A stretch of DNA of 64,000 nt from Clostridia bacterium (GCA_017543905.1 JAFYFC010000009.1:1-64000), one strand, 5' to 3'; counted from the stretch's first letter, positions 25,286 through 34,098 are shown. A program made the numbers and translations. The notes: generated by a model not told the origin, from the letters alone.

Positions 25286-27358
25286 TTATTCGGCTGCTCC
25301 GGACGCAGCCTGCTTTTTGAGGACGGCGAGCTTCTGACGGTAGTGCGCCATCATGAACGTGACGAGCAGTATTACCGACAGTATGAGCTGCGGCACGAGG
25401 GTTTCGAGGTAGGGGTATATGCCCAGCACCTGCACCACGTCGTTTTCGGGTACGCCGGTTACTCTGAGCGTGCATTCGAACAGCCCGCCTTCGCTGAGCT
25501 CCTTTATGCCGCTGCCGAGGAAGGCCACGCACATGACCGCCATGAGTATCGACGTAGCGGTGAAGAACAGCTTGATCGGCAGCTTTATACTCAGCTTCGT
25601 TATCGCGAGGTACACGCCCACCAGCACGACGCAGCCCACGCCGAAGCCGGCCAGCACCATGCCCACGCTGCCCTCCTCGCCGCTCATCATCGGCTGGTAG
25701 AACAGTACGACCTCCGCGCCCTCGCGGAACACGGACAAAAAGGCGGTGAACGCCAGCGTGAAGGCGGAGCGCTTCTCCACGCCCGAGCGGACCTTGTCGT
25801 TTATGTAGCCCGTCCAGGCGGCGGCCTCGCTCTTCGAGATCATCCAGTTGCTCACGTAGAACAGTACGCATACGGCGATCAGCGCGGTTACGCCCTCGAT
25901 GATCTCCTGCGCCATGCCGGCCTGCGTGAAGGCTTTTTTAAGGAAGTACAGCGCGGCTGCGGCGGCGAAGCTTGCGACGATACCGAGCACCGCGCCTAAA
26001 TAGACCTGCTTGAGCGCCTTTGCGTTGTCGCTTTTTACCAGATAAGCGATTATCGCGGCGATCACCAGTATCGCCTCCAGCCCTTCGCGCACGATTATGC
26101 CGAATGAGCCGAGCGCGGTCAGCCAGTTCGCCTGCTTTTCCTGCGCCGCGTCGTCCGAACGGCTCAGTATGCCGGTCAGATCGCTCACCTCGGCGTTTAT
26201 GCCCTCGAGCGCCTGTGAAAGCGTCTGGCCGAGCGCGCCGTAATCGAGGCTTTCGCCCTCAGACGGAGTTACGAGCTTTATCGCCGCGTCAAACGCCGCG
26301 TCCACGCTTGCGGCGCGGTCTTCTCCCGCGTCCGCGCTTGCACGCTCGCGCACGCCGCCGTCAAGCCAGACGTTTTTGTACGCCGCGTTCAGGCTTCTGG
26401 AAAGCAGACCGTCGGCGTCCTCTGATGCGGCCGCGCTCAGAGCTATCTCGCTCAGGCGGGATATGTCCTCAGCCGCGTCCGCCCACGAGGTATAGCTTTT
26501 GCCGTTTTCGACGTTTTCAACACAGGCGATATCGTCCAGCCGCTGCGCGCGCTTTTTAAGCCCGTTTAACAGCTTGCGTTCCGTATTGGAGTAGGGAGTT
26601 TTCTGAAGCTTGGCTGCGGTGATCAGATCGTGCAGTCCGGTAAAATTATCTTCGATATAGCGCCAGGAATCGTAGCCGAAGGCGTCGTATATGCCGGCTG
26701 CGAGACCGGAATCCCAGTATACGGTGAAATACGCGTTGTCGAGCGTCTCCGCGGCGTCCCCGAAGGTCTTGCCCCGGTATTCCTTGCCGACCGTGGTCAG
26801 CAGATCCTCGATCGTTTCGTACGCCTCGGTCCAGCTCGCGTATCTGGGGCCCTCGTTTTCTCCGCTGTACTGGCTCCAGGGATCGTAGGTAAGCTGTACC
26901 CCGTTTTGCCAGTAGGTCGTCACGGTCTGAGGCTCGCCGTCCTTGAGCGCGAGCTTGTTTGCGTCCTCGCGGAGCATGGCCTTGAGCTTGTTGAGCTCGC
27001 CCTTTACCGCGCTCTTCGTCGCCTCGTCAAGCTCGGTCTTTTTGACCGCGGCCTTGCAGGTGGTGAATTCGAGCTCCACCGCGTTTTTGCGCGGTCCGGA
27101 AACGTAGGTCATCGTCTGGCGCTCGAAGCCCGTGACCTCGTATACCTTGAAATACGCGTTGTTGACGGAATCGAACGCCGCCGAATTGTCGCCCGCCAGA
27201 TACTGCTCGAACGCGGTATCGAGATACAGATCGATCCGGTCCGCGCTGGAGCCCCAGCGGTTGCCCTCGGTATACTTGAACGCCTCGTCCGCCCAGGCTG
27301 CGCCTGTCAGCAGCATGAGCGCAAGCAGCAATGCGATCAGACGGGATATGCTTTTCAT
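25286..27358 (-). CDS. FTR1-family iron permease with large N-terminal extracytoplasmic domain
   Basis: 690 residues. Signal peptide 1-23; residues about 25-410 form an all-helical soluble domain with repeated A-Y-F-x-V-Y segments at about 68, 212 and 330, as in FetM-like and other long FTR1 proteins. The permease part (about 415-660, seven helices) has the two iron-translocation motifs R-E-G-L-E at 424-428 and R-E-G-A-E at 545-549. FTR1 moves ferric iron through the membrane. It overlaps the regulator gene by four bases, so the two are co-translated and the permease is the first structural gene of the operon. Confidence 0.92.
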   Translation of the reverse strand: MKSISRLIALLLALMLLTGAAWADEAFKYTEGNRWGSSADRIDLYLDTAFEQYLAGDNSAAFDSVNNAYFKVYEVTGFERQTMTYVSGPRKNAVELEFTTCKAAVKKTELDEATKSAVKGELNKLKAMLREDANKLALKDGEPQTVTTYWQNGVQLTYDPWSQYSGENEGPRYASWTEAYETIEDLLTTVGKEYRGKTFGDAAETLDNAYFTVYWDSGLAAGIYDAFGYDSWRYIEDNFTGLHDLITAAKLQKTPYSNTERKLLNGLKKRAQRLDDIACVENVENGKSYTSWADAAEDISRLSEIALSAAASEDADGLLSRSLNAAYKNVWLDGGVRERASADAGEDRAASVDAAFDAAIKLVTPSEGESLDYGALGQTLSQALEGINAEVSDLTGILSRSDDAAQEKQANWLTALGSFGIIVREGLEAILVIAAIIAYLVKSDNAKALKQVYLGAVLGIVASFAAAAALYFLKKAFTQAGMAQEIIEGVTALIAVCVLFYVSNWMISKSEAAAWTGYINDKVRSGVEKRSAFTLAFTAFLSVFREGAEVVLFYQPMMSGEEGSVGMVLAGFGVGCVVLVGVYLAITKLSIKLPIKLFFTATSILMAVMCVAFLGSGIKELSEGGLFECTLRVTGVPENDVVQVLGIYPYLETLVPQLILSVILLVTFMMAHYRQKLAVLKKQAASGAAE

Positions 27359-27723
27359 AATGTTCGTTCTTCTCCAATATATTCGCTGAAGCAGCAGAAT
27401 TTTTCTTCTTCGAGACCGCTCAGAAGCACCAGCGCCGCGTTGTAGGCGTGTTCGTGCTTCACGATCGCGCCGTCCAGCTTCGGGATCAGCGCGTCTATGC
27501 GGCGGTTCATTTTTTCGGCCAGAGCGTTTCCCTCGCTGGTCAGACTGGCTTCGCCGTAGTATTCCTTTTCGATCAGACCCATGTCCTTCAAGCCCCTGAG
27601 CAGCCGGTGCACGGAGGGCTTGCTGAGCTTTAAGCTTTTACTCAGACTGACCGACGCCACGCCCGGCGTTTTTTCGGACAGGTGCTTTATTTCCATCAGG
27701 CAGCACAGCTGTGAGCAGGTCAT
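27355..27723 (-). CDS. Short DtxR/MntR-like winged-helix metalloregulator
   Basis: 122 residues. Residues 1-75 follow the DtxR N-terminal domain: a helix with Met at position 10, then a helix-turn-helix with S-V-S-L-S-K-S-L-K-L-S-K-P-S-V-H-R-L-L-R and the wing L-T-S-E-G-N-A-L-A. Residues 88-122 recall the DtxR metal/dimer region (H90, E91, H92; C110, C111) but are truncated, with no SH3-like domain. MarR-like descent is an alternative. Its gene starts the FTR1 operon, below a promoter holding TTAG-type palindromes, as expected for an autoregulated iron repressor. Confidence 0.7.
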   Translation of the reverse strand: MTCSQLCCLMEIKHLSEKTPGVASVSLSKSLKLSKPSVHRLLRGLKDMGLIEKEYYGEASLTSEGNALAEKMNRRIDALIPKLDGAIVKHEHAYNAALVLLSGLEEEKFCCFSEYIGEERTL

Positions 27724-27734
27724 GTTTCACCTCG

Positions 27735-27817
27735 TTAGGCACAGCTTACAAACATGCATATATTAGCATTGACTAACTCGATTGTCAACCGTTTTTCATC
27801 ATGTTAGCGGGAGATAA
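27735..27817 (-). promoter_or_regulatory. Promoter with metalloregulator boxes, FTR1/P19 operon
   Basis: Minus strand: TTGACA (27783-27788), 17-base spacer, TAATAT (27760-27765). Boxes relative to TTAGC-N4-GCTAA: 27763-27776 (9 of 10 matches, overlapping -10 and spacer), 27735-27748 (8 of 10, downstream) and 27804-27817 (9 of 10, upstream, just past the preceding ATPase stop). The overlap with the -10 fits metal-dependent repression. Confidence 0.82.
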
Positions 27818-27820
27818 CAT

Positions 27821-28492
27821 TCAGCGGCTCAGCATGCCGCCGTTCATGGTCAGCTGCTCGTCTGCGAAACGGCCGGCCTCGTCCTCGTGCGTCACGATAA
27901 GCACGCAGGCGCCGTCGTCTGCGTATCTGCGCAGCAGGGACAAAACCAGGAGGGTGTTTTCGTCGTCTAACCCCGCCGTGGGCTCGTCCGCAAGTATTAC
28001 GCCGGGGCGCGTGAGCAGGGCTCTGGCGACAGACATGCGCCGCAGCTCCCCGCCGGAGAGCGCGCTGGGCTTTTCGTCCTTCACAGACCCAAGCCCCAGC
28101 TGCCCGAGCAGAGACGCCGCTGTTTCGTACGGAGGAGCGCATTTGCTGTAAAGTACAGAGGGGAGCAGCGTGTTTTCCAGTACGCTTAGACTGTTCAGGG
28201 CCGTATTGCCCTGCGGGATAAGACCGAGACTTGCGTTTCTGAGCCTCGAAAGCGCGCCGTCGCTCAGCGCGTAAATGTCCGTACCGTCAAGACAGACACT
28301 GCCGGCGCTGGGGGTGAGCAGCCCCGCCAGCATGTTAAGCAGCGTGCTTTTTCCGCTGCCGGAGCGTCCGCTTACGACTGTCAGGCGTCCGGACGACAGC
28401 TCTATATCCAAAGGCTGCACTGCGGTAAAGAAATTGCTGGTTTTGCCGGCTCTGGGGAAGTCCTTTTTGATTCCGCTCGCCGTAAGCTTCAT
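27821..28492 (-). CDS. ABC ATPase, MacB/LolD class, second FtsX system
   Basis: 223 residues. Walker A G-R-S-G-S-G-K-S-T (42-50), signature L-S-G-G-E (145-149), Walker B V-I-L-A-D-E-P, then the switch His in T-H-E-D-E. The class partners FtsX-type permeases. Its start lies one base after the stop of the permease gene upstream. It is the last gene of an operon of DUF4418-like protein, permease, permease and ATPase that carries the same operator boxes as the FTR1 operon. It is distinct in sequence from the ATPase at 19450-20124. Confidence 0.88.
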   Translation of the reverse strand: MKLTASGIKKDFPRAGKTSNFFTAVQPLDIELSSGRLTVVSGRSGSGKSTLLNMLAGLLTPSAGSVCLDGTDIYALSDGALSRLRNASLGLIPQGNTALNSLSVLENTLLPSVLYSKCAPPYETAASLLGQLGLGSVKDEKPSALSGGELRRMSVARALLTRPGVILADEPTAGLDDENTLLVLSLLRRYADDGACVLIVTHEDEAGRFADEQLTMNGGMLSR

Positions 28493-28493
28493 T

Positions 28494-29708
28494 TTATTCG
28501 CCCTCCTTCAGAAGCAGAGCCGCGTCCGTCCGGCTGATTATGCCAAGCGCGGCAAGGGAGCTGCACGCGGCGGCGAGCACTGCCGGAAGCAGCGCGGCAA
28601 GCGCCGTGAGCAGCATTTTTCCAAGCGGCGGCAGCACGAAGGTAACGTTCATACGCCCGGCTATGAGACCGCCGAAGGCGCACAGCAGGACGCCGGATAC
28701 GATTATGCCGATAAGTCCGCCTGCAAGATTTGCCGCCAGCGCTTCCGTGACCGCGATGCGGGACAGTATGCGCCTGTCCGCGCCCATCGCCCTGAGCGCG
28801 GCGAATTCTTTTTTGCGCTCGTTTATCATGAACGCGAAGAACAATACCGCCATGAACAGTCCCGGCAGCCAGAACGCGAGCATGAGCGCCTTAACCGCGG
28901 AGGATACGTGTCTGAGTCCGTCCGCTATGCCGGAGAGCATACCCGCTGCCGTGACCGCGCTCACTCCGCCTATGCGGGCGCGTATCTCGCTGGCCACGCT
29001 TTCCGCGTCATAGCCCTCCTTTACGCGTACCAGCACGGACGAAACCGACCTGTCGCCGTCAAAATCGGCGTATTTGAACAGCCCCATACTGCGGCAGGCG
29101 TCTATCAGCGCACGGCAGGTGTCGAAATTCATGTATACGGCGCTGTCCAGCGCGGAGCCGGTGGGCGCGAACTGACCTATCACGCTGCACTCGCTGTCGT
29201 AAAAGCGGATAACGGCGTTGTCTGCGCTCGGCCAGCTGACGCTGCTGCCTATTATTACGTCCATAAGCCCCATTTCGCGCGTCGTGCCTGTGTCGGCGAT
29301 CCACGGCTGCACGGTAAAATCCGTGGCGGGATCGAAGGCGATCAGCTGCAGCCGCGCCGAGCAGCAGCCGGCCTTTGCCGAGGCGAGGAACAGCTGGGGC
29401 GAGGCCGCTGCCACGCCCTCGATACTGCGTATCTGCTCCAGCACGTCTGAGTCCATGTAAAAATAGCCGGGCTCGGCCTTGATCAGCGCCGTCTGCGCGT
29501 CGAATTCGTTTTTCGCGCTTTCGGGCGTTACCATTATGTCCGCGCCGAGACGCGCTCTCACGGTTTCAAGCCCGCCGCGCACGGCTCCGGTCAATAGCAG
29601 CCCGCCGAATACTGCCGCGGACGTCAGCGCCGCAAACAGTATTATCGCAGCGCTGCGCGAGGCATACCCTCTTAGGTTGCGAAGGGGCAGCTTTCTGACA
29701 GAGAGCAC
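28494..29708 (-). CDS. FtsX/MacB-type permease, second system
   Basis: 404 residues from GTG 29708, preceded by AAAGGAGG; the open frame continues to 29900 but overlaps the previous gene in another frame and lacks start signals. One N-terminal helix near residues 14-38 (A-A-I-I-L-F-A-A-L), an extracytoplasmic domain to about 275, then three helices. N-E-R-K-K-E-F-A-A-L-R-A-M-G-A is the standard FtsX coupling helix contacting the ATPase. No FMN-binding domain is present. Substrate unknown; co-regulation points to metal homeostasis. Confidence 0.86.
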   Translation of the reverse strand: MLSVRKLPLRNLRGYASRSAAIILFAALTSAAVFGGLLLTGAVRGGLETVRARLGADIMVTPESAKNEFDAQTALIKAEPGYFYMDSDVLEQIRSIEGVAAASPQLFLASAKAGCCSARLQLIAFDPATDFTVQPWIADTGTTREMGLMDVIIGSSVSWPSADNAVIRFYDSECSVIGQFAPTGSALDSAVYMNFDTCRALIDACRSMGLFKYADFDGDRSVSSVLVRVKEGYDAESVASEIRARIGGVSAVTAAGMLSGIADGLRHVSSAVKALMLAFWLPGLFMAVLFFAFMINERKKEFAALRAMGADRRILSRIAVTEALAANLAGGLIGIIVSGVLLCAFGGLIAGRMNVTFVLPPLGKMLLTALAALLPAVLAAACSSLAALGIISRTDAALLLKEGE

Positions 29709-29737
29709 GGCGCATTCCTCCTTTATTATATGTCTGA

Positions 29738-30904
29738 TTATATGTTCAGCAGCAGTGCGTTTTCGGTCTTTGCGGCGCGGCGGACGGCGAAAAAGGCGGC
29801 TGCGCAGCCGGCAGTCACGCTCACGCATACGCTGGCGAGAGCGCCTGAGGCCAGCGCCGAAAGGCTTAAATCCGTAGACGGCAGCGCACAGAGCACGCAC
29901 GCGCCGAGCGCCGTGCCGACTATAGCTCCCGCGCCGTAAACGAGCAGCGCCTCAAGCAGCATTTCCCGCCTCACGAGAGCGCGGGACGCGCCGATCAGGC
30001 GCCACACCTGCATTTCGCGCCTGCGCTCCTTCGTCATGGCGTTTTCCGCAATCACGAGCGCCGTCAGCAGCATCGTCCAGATCGCCGCCGTCGCCGCCTG
30101 CGTAAGGCGCAGGCTTTCCTGCATGCTCTGCGCGGCCCCGCTGAGCGACTCGTCGCTGCGCACTGCCTTTACCTTGCGTATATATTTATTGATCCAGTTC
30201 GTCACGCTGTCCAGAGCGCTTTTGTCGTCTACGCGAAGCAGCGCCACGGAATAATCCTTTTCCGCGTCGACGCCCGCGTAGGCGCTTATGCCGGCCTCGG
30301 CGGCTGCGCTTATCAGGCTGTTAAACGTCTGCGTATCCGTAAACACCATACTGTCCAGCGCGGAGTCTGTGCGCGTCAGGCGCGCATCTATTGGCCAGCT
30401 TTTGCCGAAGAGCGAGACTTCCGACCTGCCCTCACACACGTCGCACCCCGCGATCACGCTGCCCGGGCGCAGCACGTCGGCGCTGCCGCCGCTCAGCCAC
30501 GGGGAAACGGCGAAGTCCGTCTGCGGCTCGAAGCCCGCGATCCACGTCGCCTGTTCGGAGGCGGCGTCCCGCATATATATCTGATAGGAAACGGCGCTTA
30601 CGCCCTCGCACTCGATGAGGCCCTTGAGACTCGAGCGGGGCTTGCGCACGTCCACCGGCGTGCCCTGCATTACGAGGCTGCCAGCTGAAAGCCGGCTCAT
30701 CGCGGCGGACGGATACACGAGTATGTCCGCGCCGAGCCGCGCCTGTGCAAGCTCGGCCTCCTGGCGGGCGGCACGCGAAAACGCTGTGCCCGTAAATATG
30801 CAGGCGGCCTGCGCGGCGGCCAGAAGCAGCAGAATAAGCGCGCGCAGGGGATGAGCGCGAAGGCTCTTTACCGCTATGCGGCGCAGCCTCAGGCCGTGCT
30901 TCAT
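29738..30904 (-). CDS. FtsX/MacB-type permease, second system
   Basis: 388 residues from ATG 30904 (M-K-H-G-L-R-L-R-R); an upstream ATG at 30964 is possible but adds a very basic, unlikely extension. N-terminal helix, outside domain, three C-terminal helices, and the K-E-R-R-R-E-M-Q-V-W-R-L-I-G-A-S coupling segment. It pairs with the next permease (29 bases gap). The two outside domains share an L-G-A-D-I-L-V/I-M-V motif after the first helix, so they are related half-transporters. Confidence 0.82.
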   Translation of the reverse strand: MKHGLRLRRIAVKSLRAHPLRALILLLLAAAQAACIFTGTAFSRAARQEAELAQARLGADILVYPSAAMSRLSAGSLVMQGTPVDVRKPRSSLKGLIECEGVSAVSYQIYMRDAASEQATWIAGFEPQTDFAVSPWLSGGSADVLRPGSVIAGCDVCEGRSEVSLFGKSWPIDARLTRTDSALDSMVFTDTQTFNSLISAAAEAGISAYAGVDAEKDYSVALLRVDDKSALDSVTNWINKYIRKVKAVRSDESLSGAAQSMQESLRLTQAATAAIWTMLLTALVIAENAMTKERRREMQVWRLIGASRALVRREMLLEALLVYGAGAIVGTALGACVLCALPSTDLSLSALASGALASVCVSVTAGCAAAFFAVRRAAKTENALLLNI

Positions 30905-30965
30905 GTGCGCCCGCCCTGCCCTGAAACGCGCGCGGACGCTGCCGCCGCGGGGTGCCTCATGCATT

Positions 30966-31361
30966 TCATTTTGCTTTTGCGGCGCTTAAAAGCCCCGGTA
31001 CGCAGCTCACGGCGATCAGTACGGCCATGACCCGCGCAAACGGCTGAAGCGCGGTATAGCAGCTGTGCGTTTTGAGCATGCACATGGGCAGCAGAGTGCC
31101 CGGCAGCAGAAAGACCGCCGCGCAAAGCGCGACAGCGGCGCAGTTCAGAATGATACGTACCGTTTTGCCGCGGACGAGCCCCTGCAGCACCAGCAGCGCC
31201 GTCAGGACGGCGGCTGAGAGCGTCACGGCGTCCTGCGCGCGGCGGCAGCGCATCCAGCTGCCGTCGGGCAGCGCGCCGCACGCGCTGAAAACGCTGACTG
31301 AGCCGAGCGCGAGCAGCAGAGCGAGCGTTGCGGGCAAAAACGTCAAAAAGTATTTCTTCAT
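30966..31361 (-). CDS. Small four-helix membrane protein, DUF4418-like
   Basis: 131 residues, four hydrophobic helices. A Cys in V-F-S-A-C, a C-R-R-A-Q-D-A segment after the first helix and P-M-C-M before the last recall DUF4418 proteins, which often travel with FtsX-type ABC genes in Clostridia; I make this match from memory and it is tentative. First gene of the second FtsX operon, directly under a promoter that overlaps two perfect metalloregulator boxes. It may be a membrane partner of the permeases. Confidence 0.6.
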   Translation of the reverse strand: MKKYFLTFLPATLALLLALGSVSVFSACGALPDGSWMRCRRAQDAVTLSAAVLTALLVLQGLVRGKTVRIILNCAAVALCAAVFLLPGTLLPMCMLKTHSCYTALQPFARVMAVLIAVSCVPGLLSAAKAK

Positions 31362-31400
31362 ATCGTGTGACCTCGCAGTCGTTTCGTAGGTACGCTTGTG

Positions 31401-31452
31401 TTAGCTAAAGCTAATCGCGCTATATATTAGCCTGCGCTAACAATTTTGTCAA
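31401..31452 (-). promoter_or_regulatory. Promoter with two perfect metalloregulator boxes, second FtsX operon
   Basis: Minus strand: TTGACA (31447-31452), 17-base spacer, TAATAT (31424-31429). Perfect TTAGC-N4-GCTAA boxes at 31427-31440 (covering -10 and spacer) and 31401-31414. Promoter sequence and box offset are identical to those of the FTR1 operon. The rest of 31453-31653 shows nothing I can name. Confidence 0.85.
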
Positions 31453-31653
31453 TACGTTTTCGAATGTTATTATATGCAAACTTTTTGCGGCTCTCCGGCG
31501 AAACGCGCCCGATAGGAGACAGGAAGTTTGCCGTGCTTAATCGCCGTATCGCGCATGCGGAGCGTTTGCGGACTGTCCGTTACTGCGGAACAAAGAGACC
31601 GCAGACGGATCAGCGGGAAGCCCCGGCTCCGGACGGCTTCGCGTGTGCGTTCG

Positions 31654-32058
31654 TCAGTCCCGTTTCCGGTATCCCCTGAAGCACAGCCCGGCGAAAACCG
31701 CGCAGAGCGCGGCTCCCGGCAGCATAAGTACGGGATATACGCCGTTTGACCCGCTTATCAAACCGACTACGGCGGTCGGCACGCCCGCGATACCGCCCAG
31801 CGTCAGCGCGCCGAAGCCCCGGTACAGACGCTTTTTCGTCAGCACGCGGTCAAGCCCCGCGACGCGCTCGCTTATCAGTTCGGCGACGCCGGTCAGCATA
31901 AACAGCGCGGGAAGCGCGGCCAGCACGGAGAAGGCGTTAAAGCCCTGCTTAAGGCAGAGTACCGTGCACACCGTCCATACTATCCAGCCTGCGTTTCCGG
32001 GCAGGTCGTAGGCCATCCAGCGGGCGGTGGAAAGCTTCGTTTCGTACAGCTCGTTCAT
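31654..32058 (-). CDS. Small membrane protein of unknown function
   Basis: 134 residues, about four hydrophobic segments, N-terminal soluble stretch. I do not recognise the family. It starts 12 bases after the ZIP gene stop with GAGGAC as ribosome binding site, so it belongs to the methyltransferase-ZIP operon under metalloregulator boxes. No metal-binding cluster is evident. A role beside the ZIP transporter is possible but unsupported. Confidence 0.65.
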   Translation of the reverse strand: MNELYETKLSTARWMAYDLPGNAGWIVWTVCTVLCLKQGFNAFSVLAALPALFMLTGVAELISERVAGLDRVLTKKRLYRGFGALTLGGIAGVPTAVVGLISGSNGVYPVLMLPGAALCAVFAGLCFRGYRKRD

Positions 32059-32070
32059 TTTGCGGTGTCC

Positions 32071-32850
32071 TCAGCCCAGCGTTACGTCGAGTATCATCAT
32101 AAGCACGAAGCCCAGCGCGAATGACACCGTGCCGACGTTCGAATGCTTTCCCTCTGACATTTCGGGGATCAGCTCCTCCACCACCACGTACATCATCGCT
32201 CCGGCGGCGAAGGCGAGAAAATAAGGCAGCACCGGCGTGAGCAGTTCCGCTGCCAGCAGCGTTATAAGAGCGGCGACAGGCTCCACGACCCCGGACAGCA
32301 CGCCCATCAGAAAGGTTTTGCCCCTGCGCATGCCCTCCGCGAGCAGCGGCATGGACACGATCGCGCCCTCCGGAAAATTCTGGATCGCGATGCCGATCGC
32401 GAGCGCCAGCGCGCCCGCGGCGGTTATGCCGCTTTCGTGCGTCAGAAAGCCCGCGTACACCACGCCCACCGCCATGCCCTCGGGTATATTGTGCAGCGTC
32501 ACGGCCAGTATCAGCTTGGTGGTGCGCCTGATGCGGCTGGGCGGCCCCTCGTGCTGCCTGTCCATGTGCATGTGCGGGGTCACTACGTCCAGCGCCAGCA
32601 GAAAGCCCACGCCTGCGAGGAAGCCTACGGACGCCGGGACGAACGAAAGCGCGCCCATATCCGCGCTGTTCTCAAGCGCCGGCTGCAGAAGGCTCCAAAA
32701 CGAGGCCGCCACCATGACGCCCGCCGCGAAGCCCGTGAGCGCCTTCTGCGTGCCGGAGGAAAGCTGCTTTTTAAGAAGGTACACCATGCCCGCTCCGAGG
32801 CTTGTGCCCAGAAAGGGTATAAGCAGACCTGCCGCTGTATTAAAGCTCAT
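32071..32850 (-). CDS. ZIP-family divalent metal transporter
   Basis: 259 residues, eight membrane helices, GufA/ZupT subgroup. Helix 4 carries H-N-I-P-E-G (120-125) and helix 5 Q-N-F-P-E-G (157-162), the binuclear metal-site motifs; the loop between helices 3 and 4 has H-M-H-M-D-R-Q-H. It imports zinc, iron or manganese. It is located downstream of a methyltransferase and two TTAGC-type boxes, so the iron-responsive regulator may control it; that would favour Fe or Mn as cargo. Confidence 0.92.
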   Translation of the reverse strand: MSFNTAAGLLIPFLGTSLGAGMVYLLKKQLSSGTQKALTGFAAGVMVAASFWSLLQPALENSADMGALSFVPASVGFLAGVGFLLALDVVTPHMHMDRQHEGPPSRIRRTTKLILAVTLHNIPEGMAVGVVYAGFLTHESGITAAGALALAIGIAIQNFPEGAIVSMPLLAEGMRRGKTFLMGVLSGVVEPVAALITLLAAELLTPVLPYFLAFAAGAMMYVVVEELIPEMSEGKHSNVGTVSFALGFVLMMILDVTLG

Positions 32851-32979
32851 ACGCGCCTCTCCTTTCGCTTCTTAAAAGCGCCGTGTCCGACACCGCCCTT
32901 CGCGCCCTGGCGGAGCTCTTCGTCAATCTGCGCGGGCGGTATCGATACGGCGTTTGTAATCAGTTTGCATGGACAGCCC

Positions 32980-33606
32980 TTACTGCTTTTTCGCAAGCAC
33001 GGTTATCCAGGGCTTTGACGGGTGGCGGTCGCACGTCACGACCGAAAACCCTGCCGCGCGCAGTGCGGCTTCGATTTCCTCCGCCGTAAAGCAGCGCATG
33101 CCGTCGATGATTTTTTCAAATTTCTTGCCGGAGGCGTCCAAACCGTCAGACTCGTTGCAGATCATGAAATACCCGCCCGGCCTGAGCACCCTTGCGGCCT
33201 CCGCGAAGCAGTTTTCCAGTCCCGGCCAGAAGTAGACGGTTTCAAAAGCGGTAGCCAGATCGAAGCAGGAGTCTGGAAGCGCCAGGGCCGATACGTTTCC
33301 CTGCTGTACGCGGCAGCGTCCGCTTTCGACGGCGGTTTTGTTGTACACACGCGCCTTTTCCACGGACAGCTCGGAATAATCGATCGCCGTCACATGCGCC
33401 TGCGGGTATTTTTTAAGCAGCTCTCCGGCGTTGCGCCCGCCGCCGCAGCCCAGATCCACAACTGCTTCAGGCGTCAGCGGCGGCAAATGCGCAAAGCCCC
33501 AGTCGGCCAACTGCGAATGCCCCGAATTCATGCTGTTTAGCATCAGCTTTCCGAGGAAGCCTTCCGGCTTTCTGGTCTGGCTTACGAATCTCCTGAACAG
33601 TCCCAT
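32980..33606 (-). CDS. Class I SAM-dependent methyltransferase
   Basis: 208 residues. Motif I V-V-D-L-G-C-G-G-G-R-N (near 51-61), then A-I-D-Y-S as the acidic residue after strand 2, and a post-motif with F-D-L-A-T-A-F-E-T-V-Y-F-W, the order of the small-molecule methyltransferase fold. Substrate unknown. It is the first gene of the unit with the ZIP transporter (129-base gap) and lies under a promoter with metalloregulator boxes. That placement is odd for a general methyltransferase and might reflect metal-chelator or stress chemistry. Confidence 0.83.
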   Translation of the reverse strand: MGLFRRFVSQTRKPEGFLGKLMLNSMNSGHSQLADWGFAHLPPLTPEAVVDLGCGGGRNAGELLKKYPQAHVTAIDYSELSVEKARVYNKTAVESGRCRVQQGNVSALALPDSCFDLATAFETVYFWPGLENCFAEAARVLRPGGYFMICNESDGLDASGKKFEKIIDGMRCFTAEEIEAALRAAGFSVVTCDRHPSKPWITVLAKKQ

Positions 33607-33720
33607 CGTCTCAAACCTCTCTCACGATTCAAATATTTCAGCGCCCTGAAGCGTTAAGCGTATCCCGCCGGGCGTCCGGCTGCGGTTTCCGAACGGCGCG
33701 CCGCTTTTATTGCGATTGCG

Positions 33721-33846
33721 TTAGCACTGGCTAACATATCCGCAAAAAATAAAGTCCTCACGTTTGGCGGACGATGCTGCGCTCGAAGCGTTCAAGTTAG
33801 CCATAGCTTACAATCCGCATTATACGCCCTTCCTCTCAAAAAGCAA
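33721..33846 (-). promoter_or_regulatory. Promoter and metalloregulator boxes of the methyltransferase-ZIP operon
   Basis: Minus strand: TTGCTT (33841-33846), 16-base spacer, TATAAT (33819-33824). Box 33797-33810 (9 of 10) lies at the expected transcript start, and a perfect box lies at 33721-33734, 115 bases before the ATG. The gap 33847-34054 shows nothing else. Confidence 0.75.
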
Positions 33847-34069
33847 GCGATTTTTTTGTAAAACGCTTCCGCCGCAGACAGGGGACGCTGCCGCACGGGA
33901 TTATCCTGTTTTTATGCGAGCGGGTACGGCGCAGCGGCGCGTGCGGAAACCTTGTTTACACGGGCGGCGCGGGGCAGCTTATTTATGGTGAACAGCTTGA
34001 TGAAAGCGGCGACGTCGTTTATAATAATACGCGTATGCATTCGTCGGCTGCGCGTTGCAAAGTAAACGT

Positions 34070-34098
34070 TTGCGTAAGCGGGAAACATTCGTTATAAT
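34070..34098 (+). promoter_or_regulatory. Promoter of the large carbohydrate region
   Basis: TTGCGT (34070-34075), 17-base spacer, TATAAT (34093-34098), about 110 bases before the binding-protein start. The leader has no recognised riboswitch. Confidence 0.65.
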
